NCBI RefSeq assembly: GCF_002135415.1
Contig: NZ_NEGJ01000004.1
Span: 233,661-297,660, forward strand
Direction of reading: 5' to 3'
Length of the DNA stretch: 64,000 bases
From: Acinetobacter sp. ANC 3832
Lineage (GTDB): Bacteria > Pseudomonadota > Gammaproteobacteria > Pseudomonadales > Moraxellaceae
Part shown: piece by piece, positions 1 to 8,699 of the stretch
How positions within the stretch are numbered: the first letter of the stretch is position 1
Layout of the letters: each line of letters begins with the position of its first letter
Notes under the pieces: model-generated
Told to the model about the DNA's origin: nothing
Databases searched by the model: none
What the model saw: only the letters and a program-made list of their open reading frames with translations
Made by a program: the position numbers and the translations under genes

Positions 1-405
1 GCGATAACTCTTGTTAATGATATAAATATCACCTTCTTGAGGATTATCAAAAGAGGGTTGAATTTGTTTATAGCCTATACTGGTTAATGTACCACCCCAA
101 TCAGAAGCTGCAATAGGATGATCTGAAAAGCGCGCACCTGCTGATTCTAATGCGATACGTACATACTTAGCACAACGATGTGCTGAGGTATTACGTGACA
201 TGCTAACGAGCTTTTGGGTAAATTTTTCAATGTTAATTAAACTTTCTTCTTTAAAAGTTTCAGTTTTATTTTTAAAACTTTCTAAAGATTGGTTTCTTAA
301 AAATTGTTCTGGTTGAAAGCTATTGTGTTGATTTCCCGATTGAACTTGTATATGTACCGTGGGATTCACGTATTCATTCATATCTACATTATGGTCGTAA
401 ATCAT
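1..405 (-). CDS. Partial CHAP/NlpC-like amidase protein (3' end outside window)
   Basis: The window edge cuts this gene, leaving 135 residues from an ATG preceded by GAGGA. The reading frame is open from the start to the edge. The first 60 residues are polar and not recognised. Then comes HRCAKYVRIALESAGA, whose Cys followed by an amphipathic helix resembles the nucleophile region of papain-fold peptidoglycan amidases (CHAP, NlpC/P60 and type VI effector amidases). The segment EGDIYII further on resembles the Gly-Asp turn of CHAP domains. The catalytic His would lie outside the window. There is no signal peptide at the N-terminus, as expected for an injected effector or a phage-type enzyme. 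The family assignment is by motif only and the role is inferred. Confidence 0.5.
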   Translation of the reverse strand, partial: MIYDHNVDMNEYVNPTVHIQVQSGNQHNSFQPEQFLRNQSLESFKNKTETFKEESLINIEKFTQKLVSMSRNTSAHRCAKYVRIALESAGARFSDHPIAASDWGGTLTSIGYKQIQPSFDNPQEGDIYIINKSYR

Positions 406-821
406 GCTTATCCTCAAAATTACTCTTTATGAATTGGCTAAAACAACCTTGTTAAAACCAATAACAACATTTCATAAGAAAAGCATACTAATCAGCGAAT
501 CTTAAAATGCAGACCCTAAACATGTAAAAAAATATGTAAATGTTAATAAATCTCATTTTAAGTTTTTTAAACTACTGAAACTTTAGGAGTTATAAAAATC
601 TTAGGTGTAGTCTATTTGATCAAAAAACATACAACAGCTTATGCAGATTAAGCCGTATCGGTATAAATATAACCGAAATAAATCAATGGTTTCTTAAGGC
701 AATTTGGTCATATTGTATATTTCTAATGATGCTTTTTAATCTTCTAACTCGTTCTTTATTCAAACTAAAAAAGCTCATGTTTACACATAAGCTTTTGTCT
801 CAACGTCAACTCAAAAGGAAT
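406..821. other. Intergenic region without a supported gene
   Basis: This stretch of 416 bases is AT-rich. It should hold the promoter of the partial amidase-like gene on the minus strand. A 60-codon plus-strand frame at 726-908 overlaps the end of the DUF1963 gene, has no clear ribosome site and resembles no family I know. A weak XerD|XerC-like motif at 617-644 was considered and not accepted. Confidence 0.6.
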
Positions 822-1625
822 TTAATAGCAATCCCAGTTATACAACACTTTGGAGAAATCACGTTTTTTCAAATCTTCAGGGTGAATAAAGAAATTTCCA
901 ACCCCTGAATCGCCCCACATAATATTTTTTCCATCCGAATCATCAGTGTCAATTTGTAAGAGCAAGACATAATCTTGAATCTTCTCATTATATTCTCGTG
1001 GGTCTGTCTGAGTAAAAAATGCATAACCACTTAAACGATGTCCATTTGCTGAAAAAGTTTCACCGTATTCGTCCCAAAATTCTTCTGCAACATCATCTTC
1101 CATTGTCGAAACATCTGTGACCTTTTCAGAGAAATTAAATTCACTCAATCCGATATATTGCTGATCTAGTTGAAAACGAATTGCATACTGCCCTTCTATT
1201 GGGCTCAGCGTATTTTCAGAATCCAATGTTGGGAAAGTTTGTTCTAATTGAGCAATATCCTGTGTTACATCTTCAATATAAATAACTCTAAAGCCATCTT
1301 GTTTCTGTTGATCGTCAAAATTTAAACCATATAAGTCATCATTCGGATTTATAAAAAACTGTAAAAGCCCTGATTTAGGATAAACCTCATTTTCAGGTAA
1401 TTCTGCAAAATTGATTTGAGCAAGCAGTTGTAATGCTTCCCCCTCCGCACTTTCAGGATAACTTTGCCCCAAAGACAAATATGGCTTTCCACCTATTTTA
1501 CTTTGCCATAGGGTTAAATCTTGTTCAGGCTGTATGTCTATTTCAATACTCGATTTTAATGTCGATGAAATCTTATCTTTAAAAGGTTGAAAGATTTCAG
1601 GCACATCATTCCAATTGAGGCTCAT
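822..1625 (-). CDS. DUF1963 (YwqG family) protein
   Basis: The 267-residue product matches the YwqG/DUF1963 family, whose biochemical function is unknown to me. Typical features are the N-terminal GGKPYLSLGQSYPES segment, then QINFAELPENEVYPKSGLLQFFI, which reads like the family signature 'hlaQinlaelp...fP..G.LqfFi', and a C-terminal WGDSGVGNFFIHPEDL stretch. It is cytoplasmic, with no signal peptide or membrane segment, and acidic overall. The ATG at 1625 follows an AGAGAG ribosome site. It lies upstream of the partial amidase-like gene on the same strand, separated by about 416 bases. DUF1963 genes are often seen in toxin/immunity neighbourhoods, but a protective role here is only a guess. 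Confidence 0.8.
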   Translation of the reverse strand: MSLNWNDVPEIFQPFKDKISSTLKSSIEIDIQPEQDLTLWQSKIGGKPYLSLGQSYPESAEGEALQLLAQINFAELPENEVYPKSGLLQFFINPNDDLYGLNFDDQQKQDGFRVIYIEDVTQDIAQLEQTFPTLDSENTLSPIEGQYAIRFQLDQQYIGLSEFNFSEKVTDVSTMEDDVAEEFWDEYGETFSANGHRLSGYAFFTQTDPREYNEKIQDYVLLLQIDTDDSDGKNIMWGDSGVGNFFIHPEDLKKRDFSKVLYNWDCY

Positions 1626-1809
1626 TGTTGTTCTCTCTTGTTGTTGATCTTAAAATTTGGTTGAAATAACTGGCTTAAAAAGCATGTCCATTTAGTATAA
1701 ACTCTATGGCTATTCAGAAATATTACGGAATCGTCTTTGAACGACACAAACTGTCACGTGTGTTGTTATTGATTCTTCTTGAACTGATAATCCTCGAACT
1801 GGGAAATTT

Positions 1810-2652
1810 ATGAAAACGTATTTAGATCTTCTACAACACATCCTCGACAACGGCGGCGATAAAGGCGACCGTACAGGTACAGGCACTCGTTCTGTATTTG
1901 GTCATCAGATGCGTTTTGATCTTTCTAAAGGTTTTCCGCTTCTCACTACAAAGAAAGTTCATTTCCGTTCGATTGTGATTGAACTGTTGTGGTTCTTAAA
2001 AGGGGATACCAACGTCCAATATTTAAAGGACAATAAAGTATCTATTTGGAATGAATGGTCTACTGCTGAGCAAACAGCTCGTTTTGGTCGCCCTGAGGGT
2101 GAGTTAGGGCCAGTTTACGGTCATCAATGGCGTAATTTTGGCGCAACAAAAAAAGACAATGGTCTGTATGAACAAGATGGCTTTGATCAAATTCAATGGC
2201 TGATCAATGAAATCAAAACCAATCCAAACTCACGTCGTTTAATCGTGTCGGGTTGGAATCCACAAGAAGCAGGCAATGTTGCCCTGCCACCATGTCATAC
2301 ACTGTTCCAATTCTTTGTACAGAATGGAAAGTTGTCCTGTCAGCTTTATCAACGTAGTGCAGATGTTTTTCTCGGTGTACCTTTTAATATTGCAAGTTAT
2401 GCTTTACTAACGCATATGATTGCTCAAGTCTGTGGATTAGGTGTTGGTGATTTTGTTTGGACTGGTGGTGATACACATCTTTATGCCAACCATTTTGAAC
2501 AAGCTCAATTACAACTGAGCCGTGAACCAATGGCACTATGTGAATTAAAGCTGAATCCTGAAATTATAGATATTTTCGATTTTAAATTTGAAGATATTGA
2601 AATTGTGGGTTATGAATCACATCCTGCAATTAAAGCACCTGTGGCTATTTAA
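1810..2652 (+). CDS. thyA: Thymidylate synthase
   Basis: ThyA methylates dUMP to dTMP using methylene-tetrahydrofolate, producing dihydrofolate. The 280-residue product shows the family landmarks in order: [11 protein letters not shown] near residue 21, the [10 protein letters not shown] phosphate-binding segment near 142, the catalytic Cys162 in [11 protein letters not shown], and a C-terminal [10 protein letters not shown] tail that closes the active site. It is about 16 residues longer than the E. coli enzyme, with the extra length in the [22 protein letters not shown] region, which is a common insertion in this family. The next gene, folA, recycles the dihydrofolate made here, about 120 bases downstream. 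Confidence 0.98.
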   Translation: MKTYLDLLQHILDNGGDKGDRTGTGTRSVFGHQMRFDLSKGFPLLTTKKVHFRSIVIELLWFLKGDTNVQYLKDNKVSIWNEWSTAEQTARFGRPEGELGPVYGHQWRNFGATKKDNGLYEQDGFDQIQWLINEIKTNPNSRRLIVSGWNPQEAGNVALPPCHTLFQFFVQNGKLSCQLYQRSADVFLGVPFNIASYALLTHMIAQVCGLGVGDFVWTGGDTHLYANHFEQAQLQLSREPMALCELKLNPEIIDIFDFKFEDIEIVGYESHPAIKAPVAI

Positions 2653-2773
2653 TTTTATAAATAGATCAATAAATCTCCCTCACTCCCTCTTTATAAAAGA
2701 GTGAAGCTCTATCTTTTGATAGACAGAGCAGAGAGAGACTAAAAAATAAATAAGATTACGAGACTAAACAGCT

Positions 2774-3286
2774 ATGAGCTTTAAAAACTTTGAAATCGTG
2801 CATGTCGTTGCAATGGATCAACAACGCTGTATTGGCAAAGGCAATGATCTTCCTTGGCATATCTCCGCTGACCTCAAACACTTCAAAGAAATCACCCAAG
2901 GTGGTGTCGTGGTTATGGGCCGTAAAACTTTAGAGTCGATGGGACATGCCCTGCCCAAACGTGTCAATTGGGTGATTACCCGAGATCAAAACTGGTCATA
3001 TGACGGCGTTAAAGTTGCTCATACGATTGAAGATGCTTTAGAGCAAGCGATTGCAGATGTAGAAACATCTGAAAAACCAACATCAATCTTTATTATTGGT
3101 GGTGGTGAAATCTTCAAACAAACCATCGCAATCGCAGATCGTTTAGAGCTCACCCATATTGAGTTAGATGTACAAGGTGATGCGCATTACCCAGAAATTC
3201 CTGCTGAATTTAAAAAAGTGGCATCCGAAGCACACATTGATGACAAAACAGCTATTGCTTTTGAGTTCGCAACCTATAGAAAATAA
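2774..3286 (+). CDS. folA: Dihydrofolate reductase
   Basis: FolA reduces dihydrofolate to tetrahydrofolate with NADPH and is the target of trimethoprim. The 170-residue product has the substrate segment LPWHISADLKHFKEIT, with Trp28 and the proton-relay acid Asp33, followed by the NADPH-binding VVMGRKTLESMG. The family's second nucleotide motif appears as IFIIGGGEIF near residue 113, and TRDQNW and the terminal FEFATYRK are also typical. It follows thyA on the same strand, the usual functional pairing. The gap of 121 bases holds an imperfect hairpin at about 2708-2730 without a T-run, so co-transcription is possible. Confidence 0.98.
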   Translation: MSFKNFEIVHVVAMDQQRCIGKGNDLPWHISADLKHFKEITQGGVVVMGRKTLESMGHALPKRVNWVITRDQNWSYDGVKVAHTIEDALEQAIADVETSEKPTSIFIIGGGEIFKQTIAIADRLELTHIELDVQGDAHYPEIPAEFKKVASEAHIDDKTAIAFEFATYRK

Positions 3287-3317
3287 GCCCATAATTTTTT
3301 ATAAAAAATAGACAGAT

Positions 3318-4391
3318 ATGCACAATATAGGCAAGAGAGAATTTTTACATGCATTGGGAATGGGCGTTATCCATTCCCTTTTCAGTTTATTGGTGATCTT
3401 GTCTTCGTTGTGGTTATGTTTCGCAATTTGGATTCAACAACCTGGTGGATGGCTCATCAGTCGACTTCTCATTGTTTTTTGGCTGATTTTTGCACTCAGT
3501 ATCTTGGGCATTTACTTTACTCAAAATATATTTAGTCGTCGTAGAGACATTCAAATTTATATCATTGCGCTCATCTGTAGTCTATTTTGGTATTTTAACA
3601 TCCCAGCTCAACAAGATCGAGATTGGAGCCCCGATGTTTCCAAACTGCTCTACTATGAAAAACAAGGCAATATTGTCACCTTACACAATATCCGAGATTT
3701 TACATGGTATAGCGAAGATAAATTTGATGAGCATTGGGATACACGTACTTATAATCTAGACCATATTAGTGGTATTAATATTATTACTTCCTATTGGATG
3801 GGACCACAAATTGCCCATACTTTGGTGAGTTTTGATTTTACTGATCAAAAACCTTTGGTCTTTTCGATTGAGATTCGCAAAGAAAAAATTGAAAGCTTCT
3901 CTGCAATCGGGGGGTTTTTCCGCCAGTTTGAACTCAGTTTGATTGCATCAGATGAAAAAGACATCGTCTATACACGCAGCAATGTGCGCGGTGAGCAAGT
4001 TTATTTGTTCCCCATTAGTATGCCAAAAGCTGAAACACAGGCTCTATTTTTAGAATATCTTAAAAAATCAGATGAATTACGTGCACAGCCAAAGTGGTAT
4101 AACACGCTGACCAGTAATTGTACGACCTTGGTTTTTGACATGATTCAAGCCATTGACCCACATAAATTACCACGAGATTATCGCCTATTGGCTTCAGGAT
4201 ACCTACCCAATTACCTCTATGACTTAGGTGCGCTCGACCATCAATGGACAATGAAAGAATGGTATCAACGGGCACATATTAATCCGCGGGCACATGAATT
4301 TAGTCATTTAAGTCAACAAGACAGTTTAAGTTTTTCTAAAGTCATTCGCGTCGGCTTACCGCAACGCCAACTCCCTAGCTCAATTGAATAA
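3318..4391 (+). CDS. DUF4105 membrane protein (Lnb-type N-terminal periplasmic domain)
   Basis: The 357-residue product starts with three hydrophobic segments at roughly residues 14-38, 44-66 and 76-92, so it sits in the inner membrane. The following soluble domain contains YNLDHISGINIITSYW, HTLVSFDF, FSIEIRKE and, near the end, WYNTLTSNCTTLVFDMI, the pattern of the DUF4105 (lipoprotein N-acyltransferase Lnb N-terminal) family. The conserved Asn-Cys-Thr-Thr segment suggests a papain-like Cys active site on the periplasmic face; the known or proposed role of relatives is in lipoprotein or envelope maturation. It starts 31 bases after folA. The family assignment is good, the reaction is inferred. 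Confidence 0.8.
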   Translation: MHNIGKREFLHALGMGVIHSLFSLLVILSSLWLCFAIWIQQPGGWLISRLLIVFWLIFALSILGIYFTQNIFSRRRDIQIYIIALICSLFWYFNIPAQQDRDWSPDVSKLLYYEKQGNIVTLHNIRDFTWYSEDKFDEHWDTRTYNLDHISGINIITSYWMGPQIAHTLVSFDFTDQKPLVFSIEIRKEKIESFSAIGGFFRQFELSLIASDEKDIVYTRSNVRGEQVYLFPISMPKAETQALFLEYLKKSDELRAQPKWYNTLTSNCTTLVFDMIQAIDPHKLPRDYRLLASGYLPNYLYDLGALDHQWTMKEWYQRAHINPRAHEFSHLSQQDSLSFSKVIRVGLPQRQLPSSIE

Positions 4392-4479
4392 AAGATACGC
4401 AACACATACAGAGTTAAGCTAGTGATTTATTTGTTTTTTTGATTAGATATAAGTTACTCATTCAAGTTAGAGATTTACT

Positions 4480-4935
4480 ATGCTAAAAAAACTAATTGCA
4501 GCAAGTTTGATCGCTTCTACATTAGCCGTTGTCGGTTGTACGTCTATGCCTAGTTCAACTCAGCAAGCAAAAAATTTAGAACTTTTACAAAATAAAACTT
4601 GGGTGATGACACATATTGGCGCTGTTGAATACAAAACTGACCCACGTGCAAACAATATTCCAAGCATTCAGTTTGATGGCAATGAAATGCGTGTGAGTGG
4701 CGCGGATGGTTGTAATCGCTTAATGGGCACATATGCGGTTAAGGGAAATCAAATTACCCTTGGGCAAATGGGTGCAACTCAAATGATGTGTATGGGTACG
4801 ATGGAACTTGCAGGAAAATATACGGAAGCTTTAAATAAAGTGGCGAGCTACCAAGTGTATGAAAAAACATTAAAACTTTTAGATCGTCATGGTAATGTCG
4901 TTTTACAGTACACCAGTGCCATTCAACCACGTTAA
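4480..4935 (+). CDS. META-domain (HslJ-like) lipoprotein
   Basis: A lipoprotein signal sequence ends at the lipobox VVGC (Cys20), so the mature protein is anchored by lipid, probably in the outer membrane. The remaining 130 residues match the META/HslJ fold: NKTWVMTHIG near residue 39, IQFDGNEMRVSGADGCNRLMGTY, ITLGQMGATQMMCMG, and KTLKLLDRHGNVVLQYT at the end. The DGCNR...GATxMMC pattern is characteristic. Members are linked to outer-membrane stress or antibiotic tolerance, but no enzymatic activity is established. It appears to be a single-gene unit, followed by a strong terminator. Confidence 0.88.
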   Translation: MLKKLIAASLIASTLAVVGCTSMPSSTQQAKNLELLQNKTWVMTHIGAVEYKTDPRANNIPSIQFDGNEMRVSGADGCNRLMGTYAVKGNQITLGQMGATQMMCMGTMELAGKYTEALNKVASYQVYEKTLKLLDRHGNVVLQYTSAIQPR

Positions 4936-4954
4936 TCAATTGTAAAATTTAATC

Positions 4955-4978
4955 AAAAACCTGATTCGTCAGGTTTTT
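4955..4978 (+). terminator. Intrinsic terminator after the META lipoprotein gene
   Basis: A perfect 10-bp stem (AAAAACCTGA paired with TCAGGTTTTT) closed by a TTCG tetraloop ends in a T-run 20 bases after the stop codon. Confidence 0.9.
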
Positions 4979-5057
4979 TACATTTTGTATGTAAAAGTAC
5001 ATCATCGCTTCATAAAACGTTTATATTATAAAAAATCAAAAGAAAAAGGATTGAACA

Positions 5058-5582
5058 ATGCAACAGGCATTATTTGGTGGGGGATGTTTTTGGTGTGTAG
5101 AAGCCATTTTTTTACAAATTAAAGGTGTTCAGCGAGTCATTAGCGGTTATGCAGGTGGTCATACACTCAATCCAAGCTATGAAGATATCTGTAATGGCGA
5201 TACCCAACATGCAGAAGTGATTCTAGTGGAGTTTGATGAAACTCAACTCAGCTTTGAGCAACTGCTTAATGTTTTCTTTGCTACACATGATCCAACCACA
5301 CTCAATCGCCAAGGCAATGATGTTGGCACACAATATCGCTCTGTAATTTACTATTATAATGATGAACAGAAGCAACAAGCTGAGCAATATATTGAGGCTT
5401 TAAAATCAGATGGTTTAAACATTGTAACTGAGCTATCTCCTGTACCAACTTTTTATCCCGCTGAAGATTATCATCAGAACTTTTATGCAAAAAATCCATC
5501 CCAAGGTTACTGCAATTTTTCTATTCCGCCGAAATTAATGAAATTACGCAGTCAATTTCAAAGTTTGCTTAAAGAAGACTAA
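5058..5582 (+). CDS. msrA: Peptide-methionine (S)-S-oxide reductase MsrA
   Basis: MsrA repairs oxidised methionine, reducing the S-sulfoxide at the expense of thioredoxin. The 174-residue product has the active-site GGGCFWCVE at residues 8-16, with the nucleophile in GCFW, then [27 protein letters not shown] and the family segment [34 protein letters not shown] and the late GYCN Cys are also typical. It has no signal peptide, so it acts in the cytoplasm. The start is supported by an AAGGA ribosome site. It is a monocistronic gene facing the exbD end, with a shared terminator between them. Confidence 0.97.
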   Translation: MQQALFGGGCFWCVEAIFLQIKGVQRVISGYAGGHTLNPSYEDICNGDTQHAEVILVEFDETQLSFEQLLNVFFATHDPTTLNRQGNDVGTQYRSVIYYYNDEQKQQAEQYIEALKSDGLNIVTELSPVPTFYPAEDYHQNFYAKNPSQGYCNFSIPPKLMKLRSQFQSLLKED

Positions 5583-5618
5583 ATTAAGCTCTGTAGAAAA
5601 TATCGATTATTCAGACAT

Positions 5619-5649
5619 AAAAAAGCGATCTAGACAAGATCGCTTTTTT
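5619..5649. terminator. Bidirectional terminator between msrA and exbD
   Basis: A 13-bp perfect stem with A-rich left and T-rich right flanks and the loop AGACA separates two convergent units. It can end transcripts in both directions. Confidence 0.9.
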
Positions 5650-5680
5650 ATGCATACTAAATTCATCAATGAACTTGAGC

Positions 5681-6085
5681 TTAGTTATCACTCATAAAGG
5701 CAAGATCGTTTAGCCCGGCTTCGCTAGCACGAGACATTACCTGAGCAACAGTGTCATAACGAGAGTCTTTATCCGCTCTTAATTGAATGGTTGGTTTAAC
5801 TGCTTTTTGCCCTTCTTCATTAAAGCGCTTTTGCAATTCATCCAAACTAATCATTTGTGAATTCCAAGCCACTTCACCTTTCGCATCAATACTGACTGTA
5901 ATGGCCGCAGGTGGTGGTTCAATAATTTCAGCAGTAGTTTTTGGTAAAGTTAATGGTATTGATGGGTTAGCAACGGTTGCAGTCACCAAAAAGATGATCA
6001 TCAATACCAACATAATATCGATCAGCGGAATGAGATTCATCTCATTCATACCTGAATCGTTGTCTTCACCCAATTGAAAAGCCAT
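5681..6085 (-). CDS. exbD: Biopolymer transport protein ExbD
   Basis: ExbD is the single-pass partner of ExbB in the proton-driven motor that energises TonB. The 134-residue product has a short cytoplasmic N-terminus (MNEMNLIPLIDIMLVLMIIFLV), containing the membrane helix with the essential Asp in LIDIMLVLMIIF, then a periplasmic domain ending in AGLNDLAFMSDN. The start codon overlaps the exbB stop by one base (TAATG) and follows GGAGG within exbB, so the two are translationally coupled. It is last in the tonB-exbB-exbD order on the minus strand. Confidence 0.95.
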   Translation of the reverse strand: MAFQLGEDNDSGMNEMNLIPLIDIMLVLMIIFLVTATVANPSIPLTLPKTTAEIIEPPPAAITVSIDAKGEVAWNSQMISLDELQKRFNEEGQKAVKPTIQLRADKDSRYDTVAQVMSRASEAGLNDLAFMSDN

Positions 6086-6708
6086 TAAACTTGACCTCCA
6101 ACGAATACTTTATCCGTAGCTTTAAGCTGTTCTTTTGGCGCAGATGAATCTTGCTGCAACATGGTGTCAATAAGCAAACCATGCGCATGATCTTGTAAAT
6201 CATTTGTCAAAGTTCGATTAAAGCGAACACAGATGTTATATGCCAATACAGCAGGAATTGCGACTGCTAGACCTAAGCCTGTCATAATCAATGCTTCACC
6301 CACTGGTGTTGCAACCTGAGCTAAACCTGCTTGACCGCTTTTACCGACAGCAACAAGTGCATGGAAAATCCCCCACACTGTACCGAACAAACCAACAAAG
6401 GGTGCAATTGAAGCAATTGTACCTAAAACAGATACACCCTTTTCTGCAGAAGATTTTTCTACTGAGATTTGGCGTAACAATGCTTGTTCAGCAACCGCTT
6501 TACGTTGATCAAAACCTAAAGGTGCAAGCTTTGCTTTTAACTTACTAATTGCTTCAGTAAGATGAATATTGGCTTGTTGTTTAAGTTGGCGAGTGCCCAT
6601 AAGACGCAAGATGAAGACAGTCCATGTTGCAATAGACATTACCAATAGCACGAAATACAGAGTTTTACTCACTGCATCAGCATGCTGCCAATAAACTGAA
6701 AAGTTCAT
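6085..6708 (-). CDS. exbB: MotA/TolQ/ExbB proton channel protein ExbB
   Basis: ExbB forms the inner-membrane proton channel that powers TonB. The 207-residue product has a first membrane helix near residues 17-36 (LYFVLLVMSIATWTVFILRLM), a cytoplasmic loop, and the paired helices IASIAPFVGLFGTVWGIFHAL and PVGEALIMTGLGLAVAIPAVLAYN. The segment GLFGTVWGIFHALVAVG is a clear family signature. The ATG at 6708 is preceded by AGGAG. It starts 20 bases after the tonB stop codon and overlaps exbD by one base, forming a compact operon. Confidence 0.95.
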   Translation of the reverse strand: MNFSVYWQHADAVSKTLYFVLLVMSIATWTVFILRLMGTRQLKQQANIHLTEAISKLKAKLAPLGFDQRKAVAEQALLRQISVEKSSAEKGVSVLGTIASIAPFVGLFGTVWGIFHALVAVGKSGQAGLAQVATPVGEALIMTGLGLAVAIPAVLAYNICVRFNRTLTNDLQDHAHGLLIDTMLQQDSSAPKEQLKATDKVFVGGQV

Positions 6709-6728
6709 ACTCGAACTCCTAATTAATG

Positions 6729-7538
6729 TTAGCCGTTAGGTTTCAAATCAAAGGGTAAAGATGCACGTACAGGTCGCCCATCTCGCGTTGTTTTGAATTT
6801 TGCATTACGTACAGCACGTAAAATCTTATCATCTAAAGAAGGTAAACCAGAAGATTTAGCCAGTTTAACATTGGTGATATTTCCGTTCGCATCAGCATCA
6901 ATAACAACTTCTGCAGATCGTGTTTGGTCACCTAAATCTTTATTGGTGAAACTTAAGCGTGGTTTTCTTGACCACTCAATCTCACCTTCACTAATCACAC
7001 GTGGCTTACTTTTTTCTTCCTGCTCACGTCGTTGACGATCGCGTTCATCTTGTTCACGTTTAGCACGTTCACGCTCATCCTGCTCACGCTTCATACGCTC
7101 TTTATCATCTTGCTCACGCTTTTGCTGTTCCAAGCGTTGCTTTTCTAATAAGCGCTCTTTCTCTAGACGATCTTGTTCAAGCTTTTTCTTGTCTACAGTA
7201 TCGTCTTGATGAATGACCTTTTCCTTAATAATTTGCGGCTTTTGTGCAATCACTTTTGGTTTAGGCTTTGGCGGTTCAACTTTAGGTTCAGGCTTTGGCT
7301 GAACTTTCGGTTTAACAGGTTCTACTGGCGGAGGTGGTGGCGGCGGAACATTTTCAACAATTTTAACAAATCTAATTTTTAATGGTTTCTTTTCAATCAC
7401 TTTCAGTTCAGGTGTCTGCATATGGCTAACAGCCCAAAATACCCCAACATGCCCGATCATTACAGCAACTACGGCGGCGATGATTTTTTTCTTCATCGGG
7501 TTTGGTGCTTGCATATTGAAACTGGAAGAATGACTCAT
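6729..7538 (-). CDS. tonB: TonB energy transducer
   Basis: TonB spans the periplasm to energise outer-membrane siderophore and vitamin receptors. I place the start at 7538 (269 residues, MSHSSSFNMQ) because the frame further upstream runs through the terminator of purU. An N-terminal membrane anchor lies around residues 20-38 (IIAAVVAVMIGHVGVFWAV). A Pro/Lys-rich rod with seven consecutive Pro follows, then a long highly charged helical stretch of repeated REQDERER-like units. The C-terminal domain contains VVIDADANGNITNVKLAKSS and ends in RASLPFDLKPNG. The charged stretch is longer than in E. coli TonB and looks like TolA-type helix. Confidence 0.92.
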   Translation of the reverse strand: MSHSSSFNMQAPNPMKKKIIAAVVAVMIGHVGVFWAVSHMQTPELKVIEKKPLKIRFVKIVENVPPPPPPPVEPVKPKVQPKPEPKVEPPKPKPKVIAQKPQIIKEKVIHQDDTVDKKKLEQDRLEKERLLEKQRLEQQKREQDDKERMKREQDERERAKREQDERDRQRREQEEKSKPRVISEGEIEWSRKPRLSFTNKDLGDQTRSAEVVIDADANGNITNVKLAKSSGLPSLDDKILRAVRNAKFKTTRDGRPVRASLPFDLKPNG

Positions 7539-7620
7539 ATGAATCTGAATACCTAAATCTGAGTAAAGTACAAATCTCTTTTCTGTAGATTTAACTCGTC
7601 GGATAGAACAATTAAAGTAT

Positions 7621-7637
7621 TGCAATAATAAATGAGA
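7621..7637 (-). promoter_or_regulatory. Possible Fur-like site upstream of tonB
   Basis: About 90 bases before the tonB start lies an AT-rich run with AATAATAAATGAGAA, loosely like half of a Fur box. The tonB operon is Fur-controlled in many relatives. The match is weak and lacks a convincing second half. Confidence 0.25.
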
Positions 7638-7696
7638 AGTGTTTTCATTTGCAACTACTTTTTGGATGCTTTTAATCGATTTTCCAAATAGAAAAT

Positions 7697-7727
7697 AAAA
7701 AAGGAATGCATAAAGCACTCCTTTTTT
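7697..7727 (-). terminator. Terminator of purU
   Basis: On the minus strand GGAGTGC pairs with GCATTCC (one G-U pair) inside flanking A and T runs, immediately after the purU stop. It sits inside the open frame extending tonB upstream, which argues against the longer tonB start. Confidence 0.8.
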
Positions 7728-7744
7728 ATATGAAAAGTTATATT

Positions 7745-8611
7745 CTATTGAAATACAACTGTTTTATTTCCATCCACAATAATTCGATCTTCTAAGTGCC
7801 ATTTCACTGCACGCGCTAAAACATTACGCTCTACGTCTTGACCCAATTCACGTAATTGATCAACTGTAAAATCATGATTTACACGTTCAACATCTTGCTC
7901 AATAATTGGACCTTGATCTAAATCTGCAGTGACATAATGCGCTGTCGCACCAATCAATTTGACACCTTTCTCATGCGCTTGTTTATATGGATTTGCGCCG
8001 ACAAAAGCAGGCAAGAATGAATGATGAATATTAATCACCTTCATTTCCCACTTCTGAACAAAGTCTTCATCCAAAATTTGCATATAACGTGCGAGAACGA
8101 GTAAATCATTGCCTTGCATAATTTCATCAATTTGTGCATAAGCTTCACGTTTATTCTCTTTGTTTACAGGTACAACAACAAAAGGAATACCAAAGTTTTC
8201 TACAGATTCGCGTAAAGCTTCATGGTTTGAAACCACTTGAGTAATTTCACAAGCTAAACCACCACGTGCATGGCGCCATAATAGCTCCAATAAAGCATGA
8301 TCCACTTTAGACACTAAAATACCGACTTTCTTCACATCACTGACCAAAGCCAAACGCCAATGCATTTCATAACGTTCTGCAACATTAGTTGCAAAGGTCT
8401 GAATTAAAGCATCTTTACGGCTTTGTAAATGATCCAGTTCAAACTCAACACGCATGAAGTAACGTCCACCCTGAGCTTCCGTTGCATATTGATCAAGTGC
8501 AGTAATATTTGCTCCTTGATGATACAAGAAGCTTGATACAGCTTGTACGATACCCGGCTTGTCTTCGCAAGTAATCAATAGACGTGCTGTGTTGGCAGTT
8601 GTCATGTTCAT
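7745..8611 (-). CDS. purU: Formyltetrahydrofolate deformylase
   Basis: PurU hydrolyses 10-formyl-tetrahydrofolate to formate and tetrahydrofolate, supplying formate to purine synthesis and balancing the one-carbon pool. The 288-residue product begins with an ACT-type regulatory domain (LLITCEDKPGIVQAVSSFLYHQGANITALDQY, residues 11-42). The catalytic formyltransferase-fold domain follows, with KVGILVSKVDHALLELL, the active-site INIHHSFLPAFVGANPYKQA and GATAHYVTADLDQGPIIEQDV. The His-His-Ser segment and the Asp of DLDQGPI are the catalytic residues of the fold. ATG codons at 8611 and 8605 (MNMTT) are both possible starts. Confidence 0.96.
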   Translation of the reverse strand: MNMTTANTARLLITCEDKPGIVQAVSSFLYHQGANITALDQYATEAQGGRYFMRVEFELDHLQSRKDALIQTFATNVAERYEMHWRLALVSDVKKVGILVSKVDHALLELLWRHARGGLACEITQVVSNHEALRESVENFGIPFVVVPVNKENKREAYAQIDEIMQGNDLLVLARYMQILDEDFVQKWEMKVINIHHSFLPAFVGANPYKQAHEKGVKLIGATAHYVTADLDQGPIIEQDVERVNHDFTVDQLRELGQDVERNVLARAVKWHLEDRIIVDGNKTVVFQ

Positions 8612-8699
8612 GTTGATTTATATCACTTATAAGTTAAATTGAAAAAACAGCCGAATATTCTAACCTTTTTTAGAAAGCTTTCAACGTTCGTCTTGCATA

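Noticed and set aside
617..644. A XerD|XerC-like motif (AAAAAACATAC, AACAGC, TTATGCAGATT) upstream of the partial amidase-like gene
   Set aside because: Only about 15 of 22 arm positions fit, and there is no partner site nearby. It shares ACAGCTTATGCA with the right site at 30 kb, but that is short enough for chance in AT-rich DNA.
726..908. A 60-codon plus-strand frame overlapping the DUF1963 gene
   Set aside because: The overlap, its low-complexity content and lack of a ribosome site make it a chance frame.
2708..2730. Hairpin between thyA and folA (GCTCTATC and GATAGACAGAGC)
   Set aside because: The stem is interrupted and there is no T-run, so neither a terminator nor a known riboswitch is supported.
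7539..7718. A 60-residue N-terminal extension of TonB
   Set aside because: It reads through the purU terminator and has no resemblance to TonB; the start at 7538 leads directly to a membrane anchor.
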